Positions 9,533 through 16,771 of a stretch of 64,000 nucleotides of DNA are shown here, piece after piece (positions within the stretch are counted from its first letter, which is position 1; each line of letters begins with the position of its first letter). Where the stretch lies: positions 36,290 to 100,289 of the forward strand of contig CAJUBU010000003.1 in NCBI GenBank assembly GCA_910585095.1. Reading direction: 5' to 3'. The notes under the pieces were generated by a model. It ran no database searches. It was not told the origin of the DNA and worked only from the letters and a program-made list of their open reading frames with translations. Source of the stretch: an uncultured Lachnospira sp. GTDB lineage: Bacteria; Bacillota; Clostridia; Lachnospirales; Lachnospiraceae. Position numbers and translations under genes: made by a program.

Positions 9533-9584
9533 TCATTTAATAGGTAAATTATCAAACAAATTATTAGAAAGGTAATCATATCAT

Positions 9585-10202
9585 ATGAAACTATTAGGAA
9601 TTATCATACTTATTATTTTTTATTCAATTTACATTGGTAAAATGATTTTACAGAAGAAAAAAGGAATACAGACAGATCAAATGGCAAGAAATAAATCCAA
9701 AAATAAAGTATTTTATATTGAATTAATCCTAAAAATTGCCACTTACACTGTTGTCATTGTTGAGGTTATCAGTCTATTTGCTGTTTCATCAAAACTACCG
9801 CTTATTTTCACTATAAGCGGCTTGGTCTTAGGAATAATTGGAGATATTATCTTTGCAACAGCAGTTTTTACTATGCACGATAGCTGGAGAGCAGGCATTG
9901 CTGAACATGACAAGACACAAATCATTACAAAAGGCATCTATCAATTTAGCAGAAATCCTGCCTTTCTAGGATTTGACTGTGTATACATCGGATTTGTTCT
10001 TATGTTTTTTAATGTGCCTTTACTTTTATTTTCCATCTTTGCAATAGTAATGCTTCATTTACAAATCTTACAAGAAGAACAATATTTAACAAAAGCATTT
10101 GGCGAAACTTACACAAATTACAAAAAGAAAGTATACAGGTATATAGGCAGAAAAAGTCAAATACCCCGTAGCAAGCTTCAATGCGTCCAAAGGACGCTAT
10201 AG
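9585..10202 (+). CDS. Isoprenylcysteine carboxyl methyltransferase-family membrane protein
   Basis: About five membrane segments are seen (for example residues 3-19, 50-66, 72-92, 130-155). The C-terminal half carries the ICMT/PEMT signature: KGIYQFSRNPAFLGF and the closing EEQYLTKAFGETYTNYKKKVYRYIG. The family moves a methyl group from SAM to thiol or amine substrates at the membrane. The substrate is unknown. AGAAAGGT precedes the ATG. The last 15 residues after YRYIGRK are encoded by a dispersed repeat that starts at 10155, so the native C-terminus was replaced by repeat-derived sequence. Confidence 0.85.
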   Translation: MKLLGIIILIIFYSIYIGKMILQKKKGIQTDQMARNKSKNKVFYIELILKIATYTVVIVEVISLFAVSSKLPLIFTISGLVLGIIGDIIFATAVFTMHDSWRAGIAEHDKTQIITKGIYQFSRNPAFLGFDCVYIGFVLMFFNVPLLLFSIFAIVMLHLQILQEEQYLTKAFGETYTNYKKKVYRYIGRKSQIPRSKLQCVQRTL

Positions 10203-10276
10203 TATTTGACCCTTGCGGCAGTCGCCAAATAGACATGCAAGCATTTCTGCTTGGCTCGTTGCTCGCAGGAATAAAT
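10155..10276. repeat. Dispersed 3'-end hairpin repeat, copy 2
   Basis: The ends are the same as copy 1 (AGTCAAATACCCCGT, TATTTGACCCTTGCGGCAGT, TTGGCTCGTTGCTCGCAG). An extra GCGTCCaaaGGACGC hairpin (about 10182-10197) sits in the loop between the arms. It covers the 3' end of the ICMT-like gene and lies one base from the stop of the converging radical SAM gene. Confidence 0.85.
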
Positions 10277-10277
10277 T

Positions 10278-11105
10278 TTAATTTAATTTGGCTTTCACTA
10301 ATTCTGCGTGATAAAAATAATTGATATATTTAATTGCATTTATATGACAATAGTTTTCTATCTCAACCGATAGATTATGCCAATACTGCATATCGCCTTT
10401 TATGTATATATCCTTATATAATTCTATCCATTGGGAATAAGAGGTTTCAATATAATTTAATATATCCTGTTTATAGCTTCCTCGTAAATTTAAGTTTTCA
10501 AACCAGTATTCATCTGCATTATCTTTTGTTTTTTCAATGATTTTCTGAAAATTTGTTATACATGGAAAAATAGGTGACATAAATACAATTGTATATATTC
10601 CATTTTCATGCAATACTTTTAATGTTTTTAATCGGTCTGAAATACTGCTTGCATTGTCCATATCATTTTTAAACTGTTCATCAAGCGTATTGATGGATAT
10701 ACAAACTTTCAGCTTTTTACACTGTTTTAACAAATCAATATCCCGTAAAATCAAGTTTGATTTTGTTGAAATACTTAATTCACAATCAATATCAATTAAC
10801 TGCTTTAATATCTTTTGTGTATTTTTATATTTTTCCTCAAATGGATTGTAACAATCGGTCACAGAAGAAAGAAATACCGATTTATTTTGCAGCTTCTTTT
10901 TGCTTATTGGTTTGTCACATTTCTTAATATCAATAAAACTGCCCCATTTTTCTTTATGATTGGTAAACCGTTTCATAAAACAAGCATAACAATATCTGCA
11001 TTGATGCGGACAGCCTATATAGGGATTGATTACATAATCACTTGCGGGCAGATTGGATTTTGTGACAAAATCTTTTACCAAAACTTCTTTTTCTATTATC
11101 TTCAC
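10278..11105 (-). CDS. Radical SAM protein, SplB-like (Rv2578c/spore photoproduct lyase-type)
   Basis: The motif CPHQCRYCYA near residue 36 is a CxxxCxxC radical SAM cluster preceded by the NPYIGC context of the SplB-like family. A TIM-barrel-like body follows, with SSVTDCYNPFEEKY and STKSNLILRD typical of it. Members reduce SAM and cut it to a radical. The substrate of this subfamily is not known, and spore photoproduct repair is not implied. An upstream ATG at 11120 has no ribosome site and lies on the arm of an inverted repeat, while GTG at 11105 has GGAAAG 8 bases before it. Confidence 0.83.
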   Translation of the reverse strand: MKIIEKEVLVKDFVTKSNLPASDYVINPYIGCPHQCRYCYACFMKRFTNHKEKWGSFIDIKKCDKPISKKKLQNKSVFLSSVTDCYNPFEEKYKNTQKILKQLIDIDCELSISTKSNLILRDIDLLKQCKKLKVCISINTLDEQFKNDMDNASSISDRLKTLKVLHENGIYTIVFMSPIFPCITNFQKIIEKTKDNADEYWFENLNLRGSYKQDILNYIETSYSQWIELYKDIYIKGDMQYWHNLSVEIENYCHINAIKYINYFYHAELVKAKLN

Positions 11106-11118
11106 AATACAACTTTCC

Positions 11119-11218
11119 ATGAGGCTGTTGCAAAAAGAATTTTAAGTGCTATATAGTTTCAATTTACCATTATAACTACTATATATAAAATCAAAGTTCT
11201 ATTTTGCGACAGCCTCAT
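11119..11218. repeat. Inverted-repeat element with GRCTGYYGCA termini, copy 1
   Basis: Arms of 17 bases, ATGAGGCTGTTGCAAAA and TTTTGCGACAGCCTCAT, differ at one G-U-compatible position and flank 66 AT-rich bases. Related termini occur at 32315-32417, 42462-42596 and 61489-61530. No coding capacity is present. It resembles a MITE. Confidence 0.8.
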
Positions 11219-11423
11219 TAAAATTTTATTTTTCTTTTATTTTAAAAAATTATACCTTACTTTTATTGAATAAACAATTCATTTTATCTCTTTGTAACAT
11301 TTTTTTACAGACAGATTTAACTCTTTTTAAAAATCAAGAGACTCCTTGATGAGATTAAAAAAGAATCAAAAATCTGTCTCAGCCCTTTTACCTTATATTT
11401 CCAAACGATTTACCAAAACCATT
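11219..11423. other. Non-coding interval with an inverted repeat
   Basis: GACAGATTT (11310-11318) and AAATCTGTC (11370-11378) are inverted and enclose a CTCCTTGATGAGATTAAA piece of the CTCATCAAG repeat family. On the minus strand the structure lies just past the GyrI-like gene stop and may end its transcript. No gene is seen. Confidence 0.5.
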
Positions 11424-12062
11424 TTATTTTTCTTTTATTTTTACTGGATGACGAATAACTGTTTTTATATTTTGTATTTTACATTTTCGCACATCACTCA
11501 AGTAAATTTCATGGTGATAACGAGAAGAATTGATATCCAGTTCATACCCCTGCTCATAAGCAAATGCGTCCATTTTTTCTATTGTTGCTGGTTCATTATC
11601 ATAAGAACCAATGTGCATACACTGCACACATAACCCCTCATCATATGTAAAAAATTCCACTTTAGAAAAATCCATTTTCTTCTTCGCTGTCGCCTCTTTT
11701 ACTGCCCAGCAAAATTCTTCTCTTGTGACAAATTCTGGAAGACGAATCATGGAAATCCATTCAAAATCTTCTTTTCGGGAATAATCTATCTGTTCTGTAT
11801 CTTTCTGCCACCAAAATCCCTCTAACGGCGGCACAACATAGTCAAAATATCCCTCTATCTGATGATTGCCTAACTTGCTCATCTTAATTGTAAAAGCAAC
11901 TGCATAGAGCAACCCGATAGATTGCTTATATGCGCCATCTTCCTGATTAGGATTCCCTTTCCCACGCACAGCAATAAAATTCATAGAAGGCACCGTTATC
12001 AACTGCGGTTTATTTTTTGGCAAATAAAATTCCTTATATTCTTTTTTATAATCAAATGCCAT
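11424..12062 (-). CDS. GyrI-like small-molecule-binding domain protein
   Basis: The 212-residue protein starts MAFDYKKEYKEFYLPKNKP and has the SOUL/GyrI-like features VPSMNFIAVRGKGNPN near the start, an YVVPPLEGFWW segment in the middle, and a YHHEIYLSDVRK motif near the C-terminus. This group (often with a TetR or MerR neighbour) binds hydrophobic small molecules and has been linked to hydrolysis of them. Function here is unknown. It is the third gene behind a WYL regulator and another effector-binding protein. AAAGGAAA lies before the ATG, and the leader is a dispersed hairpin (12069-12140). Confidence 0.82.
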   Translation of the reverse strand: MAFDYKKEYKEFYLPKNKPQLITVPSMNFIAVRGKGNPNQEDGAYKQSIGLLYAVAFTIKMSKLGNHQIEGYFDYVVPPLEGFWWQKDTEQIDYSRKEDFEWISMIRLPEFVTREEFCWAVKEATAKKKMDFSKVEFFTYDEGLCVQCMHIGSYDNEPATIEKMDAFAYEQGYELDINSSRYHHEIYLSDVRKCKIQNIKTVIRHPVKIKEK

Positions 12063-12068
12063 ATTTTC

Positions 12069-12140
12069 CTTTCTGCGCTGCTTTCTGCAAAAAAATCATT
12101 TTTAATCCTTTACTGAAAACAGCGCACAAACATAAATTTT
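12069..12140 (-). repeat. RBS-proximal hairpin repeat, copy A
   Basis: On the minus strand a TGCGCTG/CAGCGCA stem closes a loop of about 40 bases and ends directly before the AAAGGAAA ribosome site of the GyrI-like gene. Sister copies precede three other genes (13879-13954, 44745-44827, 46843-46907). Confidence 0.7.
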
Positions 12141-12171
12141 GTTACTTCTTAAATTTCAACCCTTACATTTT

Positions 12172-12897
12172 TTAATTCTTTTTCCAACATTTGCACTGTT
12201 CAATTCTTTTTCCATTATCGCCCTGTTTCTCATCATAGGCAAACTGATTGAGCAAATCACATGGAAAATCCTCACATTGTCCGCAATGTTCCAACTGCTT
12301 TGCCTCACAGCAATCTTTAACAGGACAACTTTCACCCCAAAACGGCTTTTGCATATGTACACATCCTACACAATTCATCTGTTCACGATAATCACATTCA
12401 CTGCACAAAAGTCCACATCGGGATTCAATCACAGTCGTGTTATCCTCAGTCAAGCCTACATAAATATGGATTTCGGCATTATCCATGCAGTCATCTTGAT
12501 ATTCTTCAAAATCACATTGAAATGCTCTAGGCAGATTCATCTGCCAAATTTCCTGCCAAGCTGCGGCAACCGCCTGTACCATATCTCCATGTATAACAAA
12601 TTTTGCATATCTGCCTGCTGGAATCCTGCAAACCGTATAGTTTCCTTTTTCTGGCTCTTTTACTGTTTCACATGCTACTATCGTTGTGTAATCGGCTTTT
12701 TCATCGCCTGCATAATCCGTATAAATTCCAAGCGCTTTCCTATTTGCTTTTCCAGAAATAGAAGCATATATGCCTTCATTGTAAAAACGATTCCATAATC
12801 CCCCAATAATAGCGCTTGCATCGGGCGATGTATTATTTGTCCGCGCTGATATTCCCACAGCAATTTTTTCTTCTAGTGTTACAATTTCATAATTCAT
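12172..12897 (-). CDS. AraC-type effector-binding (GyrI) domain fused to cysteine-rich DUF3795-like domain
   Basis: Residues 1-155 form a GyrI/AraC-effector-binding fold with the usual WxRFxxEGI start (LWNRFYNEG) and GRYAKFVIHG. The last 75 residues carry ten or more cysteines in CGLLCSECDYRE, CVGC, CPVKDCC and CGQCEDFPC, as in DUF3795 proteins, suggesting metal or Fe-S binding. The start at 12897 (MNYEIVTLEEK) follows AAAGGA. An upstream ATG at 12918 would add seven residues but lacks a site. The gene lies 64 bases after the WYL regulator. Confidence 0.82.
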   Translation of the reverse strand: MNYEIVTLEEKIAVGISARTNNTSPDASAIIGGLWNRFYNEGIYASISGKANRKALGIYTDYAGDEKADYTTIVACETVKEPEKGNYTVCRIPAGRYAKFVIHGDMVQAVAAAWQEIWQMNLPRAFQCDFEEYQDDCMDNAEIHIYVGLTEDNTTVIESRCGLLCSECDYREQMNCVGCVHMQKPFWGESCPVKDCCEAKQLEHCGQCEDFPCDLLNQFAYDEKQGDNGKRIEQCKCWKKN

Positions 12898-12940
12898 AGG
12901 TAAAAACCATCCTTTCATTTGATGGTCTTATTTTATCAAA

Positions 12941-12970
12941 AGAACCATGACACCTATATGTCATGGTTCT
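12941..12970 (-). terminator. Perfect hairpin spanning the WYL-gene stop codon
   Basis: Arms AGAACCATGACA and TGTCATGGTTCT are perfect 12-mers around a six-base loop, and the WYL gene's TGA is inside one arm. TTTTGAT follows on the minus strand, so it can act as a weak terminator or as an intercistronic structure. Its core also matches a palindrome in the WYL promoter. Confidence 0.65.
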
Positions 12971-13869
12971 AAATGTTTTTTTTGGATTCCTTCTGCAAAT
13001 GCCAATACATCTTTGCGAAATTCTGCCGGTTCCAACAATTCTGCACCGCCCCCAAAGGAAGCAATCCAACTTACAATACTGGTTTTATCGAAAAAACCAA
13101 ATGAAAAAAGCAACATTCCATCTGGCTGTACGGTAAAACTATTTGGTCCATATTCTTCAATTAATCGCCATTTGTATTCTGGAGAAACTTTTGCTTTCAC
13201 TTGATACATATGTGGAAATACCTGCTTTGGCGATAAATCAGGAAGAAATACACAACGCTTTTTAAACGATTCACCTGCCTTCAAATCGGTCATTCGCCTT
13301 AATTTAAAAAGACGAAAATCAGCTCTATCCTCGCACCAACCCCAAATATACCAATTTGCCCATTGAAAAATCAGGTCATACGGCTCTATCGTTCGCTTGG
13401 ATTCACCTTTTGGCGCAAAATATGTAAATGAAACCTTGTGTTCAGAAAGAATGGCATCGTGCAGCAACTCAATTTTCGGTGAAAGCGAATTTTTGTACCA
13501 CGAAGAAAGGTCAATTAAAATATGCGTATCGCCTGCAAGAAGATTGGACGCTCCTGCTGACAATTTCTCCATCAACTGCGCATAGCGATTCGTTCCGCTC
13601 ACACTATCCAAACTCCGAAGTCCTGCCAAAATGGACTGCATATCCGATGTACTGAGCAACGTCCGATCTATTCTATAACCATCCATTATAGAAATGCCGC
13701 CTTTTTGTCCTTGTTTTGTCACCAATGGAATCCCCGCCATGCACAACGCCTCAATATCACGATTAATCGTGCGACGCGAAACTTCAAACTTTTCTGCAAG
13801 ATAGGGAGCTGTCACCTGCTCTTGCTGTAACAAAATAGATAATATTCCAATCATTCGGTCAATTTTCAT
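12961..13869 (-). CDS. WYL-domain transcriptional regulator with N-terminal HTH (YafY family)
   Basis: The 302-residue protein has an HTH_11 winged helix (residues 1-60: TAPYLAEKFEVSRRTINRDIEALC), a WYL domain around 135-215 (the WYIWGWCEDR segment) and a C-terminal WCX extension. WYL proteins sense ligands, often nucleic-acid or nucleotide related, and regulate nearby genes. The start MKIDRMIGILS follows GAGGAAACAG. An in-frame extension of 26 residues upstream is encoded by a dispersed hairpin repeat and is rejected. The gene heads a likely operon with the two GyrI-type proteins, which are plausible targets. Confidence 0.9.
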   Translation of the reverse strand: MKIDRMIGILSILLQQEQVTAPYLAEKFEVSRRTINRDIEALCMAGIPLVTKQGQKGGISIMDGYRIDRTLLSTSDMQSILAGLRSLDSVSGTNRYAQLMEKLSAGASNLLAGDTHILIDLSSWYKNSLSPKIELLHDAILSEHKVSFTYFAPKGESKRTIEPYDLIFQWANWYIWGWCEDRADFRLFKLRRMTDLKAGESFKKRCVFLPDLSPKQVFPHMYQVKAKVSPEYKWRLIEEYGPNSFTVQPDGMLLFSFGFFDKTSIVSWIASFGGGAELLEPAEFRKDVLAFAEGIQKKHLEP

Positions 13870-13878
13870 CTGTTTCCT

Positions 13879-13954
13879 CATTCTGCGCTGCTTTTTTGCA
13901 TGACAAACTAAAATTCTTATGGGTTTGTGGCAAGCGGCGCAAAACACAAATCCA
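13879..13954 (-). repeat. RBS-proximal hairpin repeat, copy B
   Basis: The stem TGCGCTGCTT (13884-13893) pairs with AAGCGGCGCA (13932-13941), with an inner ACAAAC/GTTTGT stem. It ends directly at the GAGGAAA ribosome site of the WYL gene. Confidence 0.78.
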
Positions 13955-14044
13955 ATAATTGAAAATTTTAATTTATGACAATAAAATCATTGTAAAGAGT
14001 GGATTCTATTGTTTTCAATGCTATTTTTTTAAATATACGAACAC

Positions 14045-14076
14045 AGTATACCACAAAATAACGACATATATATGTC
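14045..14076 (-). promoter_or_regulatory. WYL-gene promoter with palindromic operator
   Basis: On the minus strand TGTGGTATACT gives an extended -10 (complement of 14045-14050). The perfect palindrome GACATATATATGTC (14063-14076) covers the -35 position. The same pattern, GACATATAGGTGTC, recurs in the hairpin at the gene's 3' end, which suggests autoregulation. Confidence 0.55.
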
Positions 14077-14177
14077 ATATTTGAAAATAAGATAAAATGA
14101 TTGTTATTTATTACTAAATATCACAAAATCTTCTATTGATTTTTTTCAGGCGGATAAAAGACTTATTTGTTTATATA

Positions 14178-14197
14178 ACAAGTATTACAATACTTGT
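14178..14197 (+). promoter_or_regulatory. Dyad operator candidate for the small XRE regulator
   Basis: ACAAGTATTACAATACTTGT is a 20-base near-perfect dyad about 78 bases before the XRE-type gene. An ATTACAACAAGTTT half-site-like sequence follows about 15 bases later. Confidence 0.5.
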
Positions 14198-14274
14198 TGC
14201 AGATTACAAAAATATTACAACAAGTTTAAAATAGAAGTATAAGAAAAAATTTCTATTTTTAACAGGAGATAAAA

Positions 14275-14514
14275 ATGGATAAAGATTATGGACATTTAGA
14301 AATTCGACTTATGGAATTGATAAAAGAAAGAGGATTAAATAAATATAAATTATCAAATAAAGCTGAAATGAATTGGAAACAAATAGATAATTATTGTAAT
14401 AATAACATTACTCGATTAGATACATTTGTTTTATGTAAATTATGTACGGTTTTGAATTGTGAAATCAAAGATTTACTTATTTTTGTTCCAGCATCTATTG
14501 AAGATAATAATTAA
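14275..14514 (+). CDS. Small Cro/C1-type (XRE) HTH regulator
   Basis: The 79-residue protein is almost only a helix-turn-helix domain: LMELIKERGLNKYKLSNKAEMNWKQ, then LDTFVLCKLCTVLNCEIKDLL. It ends in the Leu-Leu helix usual for HTH_26/YozG-like proteins. AGGAGAT lies 5 bases before the ATG. The upstream interval of about 400 bases holds an ACAAGTATT dyad. The eight-residue start M-D-K-D-Y-G-H-L recurs in the next gene. Confidence 0.85.
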   Translation: MDKDYGHLEIRLMELIKERGLNKYKLSNKAEMNWKQIDNYCNNNITRLDTFVLCKLCTVLNCEIKDLLIFVPASIEDNN

Positions 14515-14645
14515 ATAACCTTTTGTTATAAACATTTATTCTTGTTCCTAAAATTCTTAAACTTTATTATAATTATAATTTTTACATAATAAGTATTAAA
14601 TATAGACAAATACGATAGGTAAGATAGTTATGTTAGAGGTGAAAC

Positions 14646-14834
14646 ATGGAAGAAAACTATGGACATTTAGATATGGACATTGAATACTTTAAAGATAAAC
14701 TCTTTGATTTACTTAATGATGCTGATAATATTGGAATTATCAATATTGAAACCTATGATAAAGAAAACATTTTTAAAATATTTTTTCAAAATGGAAATAT
14801 TTATGAAATAGAATGTCGGCAAATATTATATTAA
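14646..14834 (+). CDS. 62-residue unknown protein sharing the YGHL start of the XRE gene
   Basis: GAGGTGAAAC precedes the ATG, so this is probably a real gene. The N-terminus MEENYGHLD copies that of the upstream XRE regulator (MDKDYGHLE), also at DNA level (ATGGACATTTAGA), while the rest is unrelated: acidic helices, then a strand-rich end KENIFKIFFQNGNIYEIECRQ. It may be a regulator partner or a diverged partial duplication. No family is recognised. Confidence 0.6.
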   Translation: MEENYGHLDMDIEYFKDKLFDLLNDADNIGIINIETYDKENIFKIFFQNGNIYEIECRQILY

Positions 14835-14952
14835 TTGAAATAATTTTTAACAAATACTAATTAAAAATAAAATGCACTATCTATATTAAAGATAACTTTA
14901 TTTTATTTTCACTAAAAACATCAAAAAATAAATTTTATTTACAAACAAAAAG

Positions 14953-14986
14953 CTCCTTCCAAACTTCAAAAATTGAAGTTGGAAGG
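14953..14986. terminator. Bidirectional terminator between converging genes
   Basis: CTCCTTCCAAACTTC and GAAGTTGGAAGGA form a stem of about 13 bp. A-rich DNA lies before it and T-rich DNA after it, so it can serve both the plus-strand small gene and the minus-strand C45 gene. Confidence 0.75.
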
Positions 14987-15065
14987 ATATTATTTTTAAT
15001 TTATGTTTTTATCATGATTCTTCCAATAGATATAACCTTCTCATGCCCTATCAAACCTAATTTTT

Positions 15066-16097
15066 TCATTTACATAACCTGTTATCATCAATAAATTTCT
15101 TTTTTCTTGGGTCGCCTTCTGCACGATAAATCGCCAATGTTTTTAAATCAAATATCGAACTCCAAACGGTTTCAAAATCAGGCTCGTTATCATACTGGCA
15201 CATAAAGCCATAATCCCCTTTTAACAGTTGTTTTGTTGTTTCAATATAATCTTCTTTGATGTATTTTGAAAAACTATCCATAACAACCATATACCGCTTA
15301 TGCGAATCATAGTCATCCCCATTGGAATTGTCATAAGCTTTCATTTCATTAGATATAAAACTATTAACCGTACAAACAATCCTGTCCTCACCAAATTTTT
15401 TAGCTTTCCGAATCTTTTTAACTGATGGTGTACATTCAACAACAACCATTCTGCCGCTTTTATCTGCAAGCAAAATATTACAATTAGAAGCAATCGGCAA
15501 TTCAGAAAGCAAGGCAATCGCCTGCTCTGTATTATTTGCCTTTTCAAGCAAATAGCGAACAATAAAACAAGAATTAAATCCTGCCTGTATCTTTTCAAGC
15601 TGTGTCATTACAAATGTCATAGCAACAGCAAGTCCATGTTCATTTAACCCCTCCTCGCCGTTAATAAAAGAGGATGTTGTAATATTAAATCGATTCCCGT
15701 CCTTAGGCGTATAAATTTCACTTTTGCTGCCATCCCGTAAATATGGCGGCAAATCGTTATTTCTGCCATATATTATTTTGCCGCCTTTTGAATAGGCAAA
15801 CGCCGTACAACCTCGAATCTCAACAGGAACATTCTTTTCCAAATTATACATACAACAGCCCATACATAACATCCAGCTAACAAAATACGAATAATCGACA
15901 CCTATCGTATCGCTTACCCCTCTTATTTCCTCACAGACTTCAGGAAAAAATGTTCTTAATATTCTCTCACTCTGTCTGCCATGTTCCAATTGAAAATTAT
16001 CCAACTGAAGCGGAAAAGATAATTGTCCTTTATTAAAAATTTTCCCACGCTTTACACCCATTTCATAATGGCTGCCTTTTAATCGCAAATGATACAT
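15066..16097 (-). CDS. C45-family N-terminal nucleophile hydrolase (acyl-CoA:6-APA acyltransferase-like)
   Basis: The 343-residue protein belongs to peptidase family C45. The presumed self-cleavage site and nucleophile is C97 in RGCTAFA, followed by GKIIYGRNNDLPP and GLNEHGLAVAMTFV, both typical of the NTN-hydrolase core. Related enzymes transfer or hydrolyse acyl-amide bonds, and the substrate cannot be given. AAGGAGG precedes the ATG. It stands alone, with a bidirectional terminator behind it and repeat DNA in front. Confidence 0.85.
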   Translation of the reverse strand: MYHLRLKGSHYEMGVKRGKIFNKGQLSFPLQLDNFQLEHGRQSERILRTFFPEVCEEIRGVSDTIGVDYSYFVSWMLCMGCCMYNLEKNVPVEIRGCTAFAYSKGGKIIYGRNNDLPPYLRDGSKSEIYTPKDGNRFNITTSSFINGEEGLNEHGLAVAMTFVMTQLEKIQAGFNSCFIVRYLLEKANNTEQAIALLSELPIASNCNILLADKSGRMVVVECTPSVKKIRKAKKFGEDRIVCTVNSFISNEMKAYDNSNGDDYDSHKRYMVVMDSFSKYIKEDYIETTKQLLKGDYGFMCQYDNEPDFETVWSSIFDLKTLAIYRAEGDPRKKKFIDDNRLCK

Positions 16098-16127
16098 AAT
16101 GAATCCTCCTTGTCAAAAAATTTTAAC

Positions 16128-16235
16128 CTCATTAAATCAAGCGGGAACAATAGACTTGCCTTTTTTTAAATCCAGCCAAGTACAATGAGGTTATAAACAA
16201 GCAACCAAGCGGATTACAATTATCTGCTTGATGTT
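16128..16235. repeat. Repeat DNA with CTCATT arms and a CTCATCAAG-family copy
   Basis: AACCTCATT (from 16131) and AATGAGGTT (to 16192) are inverted. Next to them AAGCAACCAAGCGGATTAC plus ATCTGCTTGA (16198-16233) matches the dispersed 45-bp repeat family. Confidence 0.6.
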
Positions 16236-16281
16236 GATTCATATATCGTATCAGAATAAAAATTTTATTGCAAGAAATTAT

Positions 16282-16721
16282 TTATTGATAATATTCTTTT
16301 ACAATATCCTTTATCGTCCATTGCCTTTGTTTTTTATCTTCGGCACTTCCATTTTCTACTTCCATACACAAATCAATAATCACCTTAATTAAATCTTTAT
16401 TGAACATTTCTTCTTCAACTACATTATCACTACAATTAAACTCTGTGCCTTCTATCTCATAAACTTCAATACCTTTTAAAAAATCATCTGATTTGCTACA
16501 GAGTCTAATTGTACCTTTCCAACTATTTTGTCATTTGCTAACCTAAATTTAATAAAATAATAAATCATCATAAGTAAAAATTTTTCTAAATTTTCATAAA
16601 TATCTTTATTCCAATCATATCCATCTTTTATAACACGCCCTTCAAATTTCTCAATAAATGACAAATAATTTTCTGTATTTTCTAACTTTTCTGTTTTACC
16701 ACCCTTAATATTAATAATCAA
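16282..16721 (-). pseudogene. Frameshifted unknown gene (two overlapping frames)
   Basis: One frame (16476-16721) starts from a TTG and encodes about 81 residues including YLSFIEKFEGRVIKDGYDW and a hydrophobic FLLMMIYYFIKFRL stretch. It stops at 16476-16478. A second frame, open from about 16540 down to a TAA at 16282-16284, continues with GTIRLCSKSDDFLKGIEVYE and ends IKDIVKEYYQ. Joining them with a one-base shift near 16510-16540 gives one protein of about 145 residues. The start is also weak. I read this as a decayed or slipping gene. It could be an error in the sequence. Confidence 0.55.
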
Positions 16722-16771
16722 AATGAATATTCACAATCCACCGCACTACTTGCTCATTTAGAAAATCTTTT

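Noticed and set aside
9320..9584. T-box or leucine leader before ilvE
   Set aside because: No T-box core (TGGNACCGCG) or leader peptide with Leu/Ile/Val codons is seen.
10278..11120. Functional spore photoproduct lyase
   Set aside because: The radical SAM motif context fits the broader SplB-like family. The length and missing SP-lyase signature do not support the repair role.
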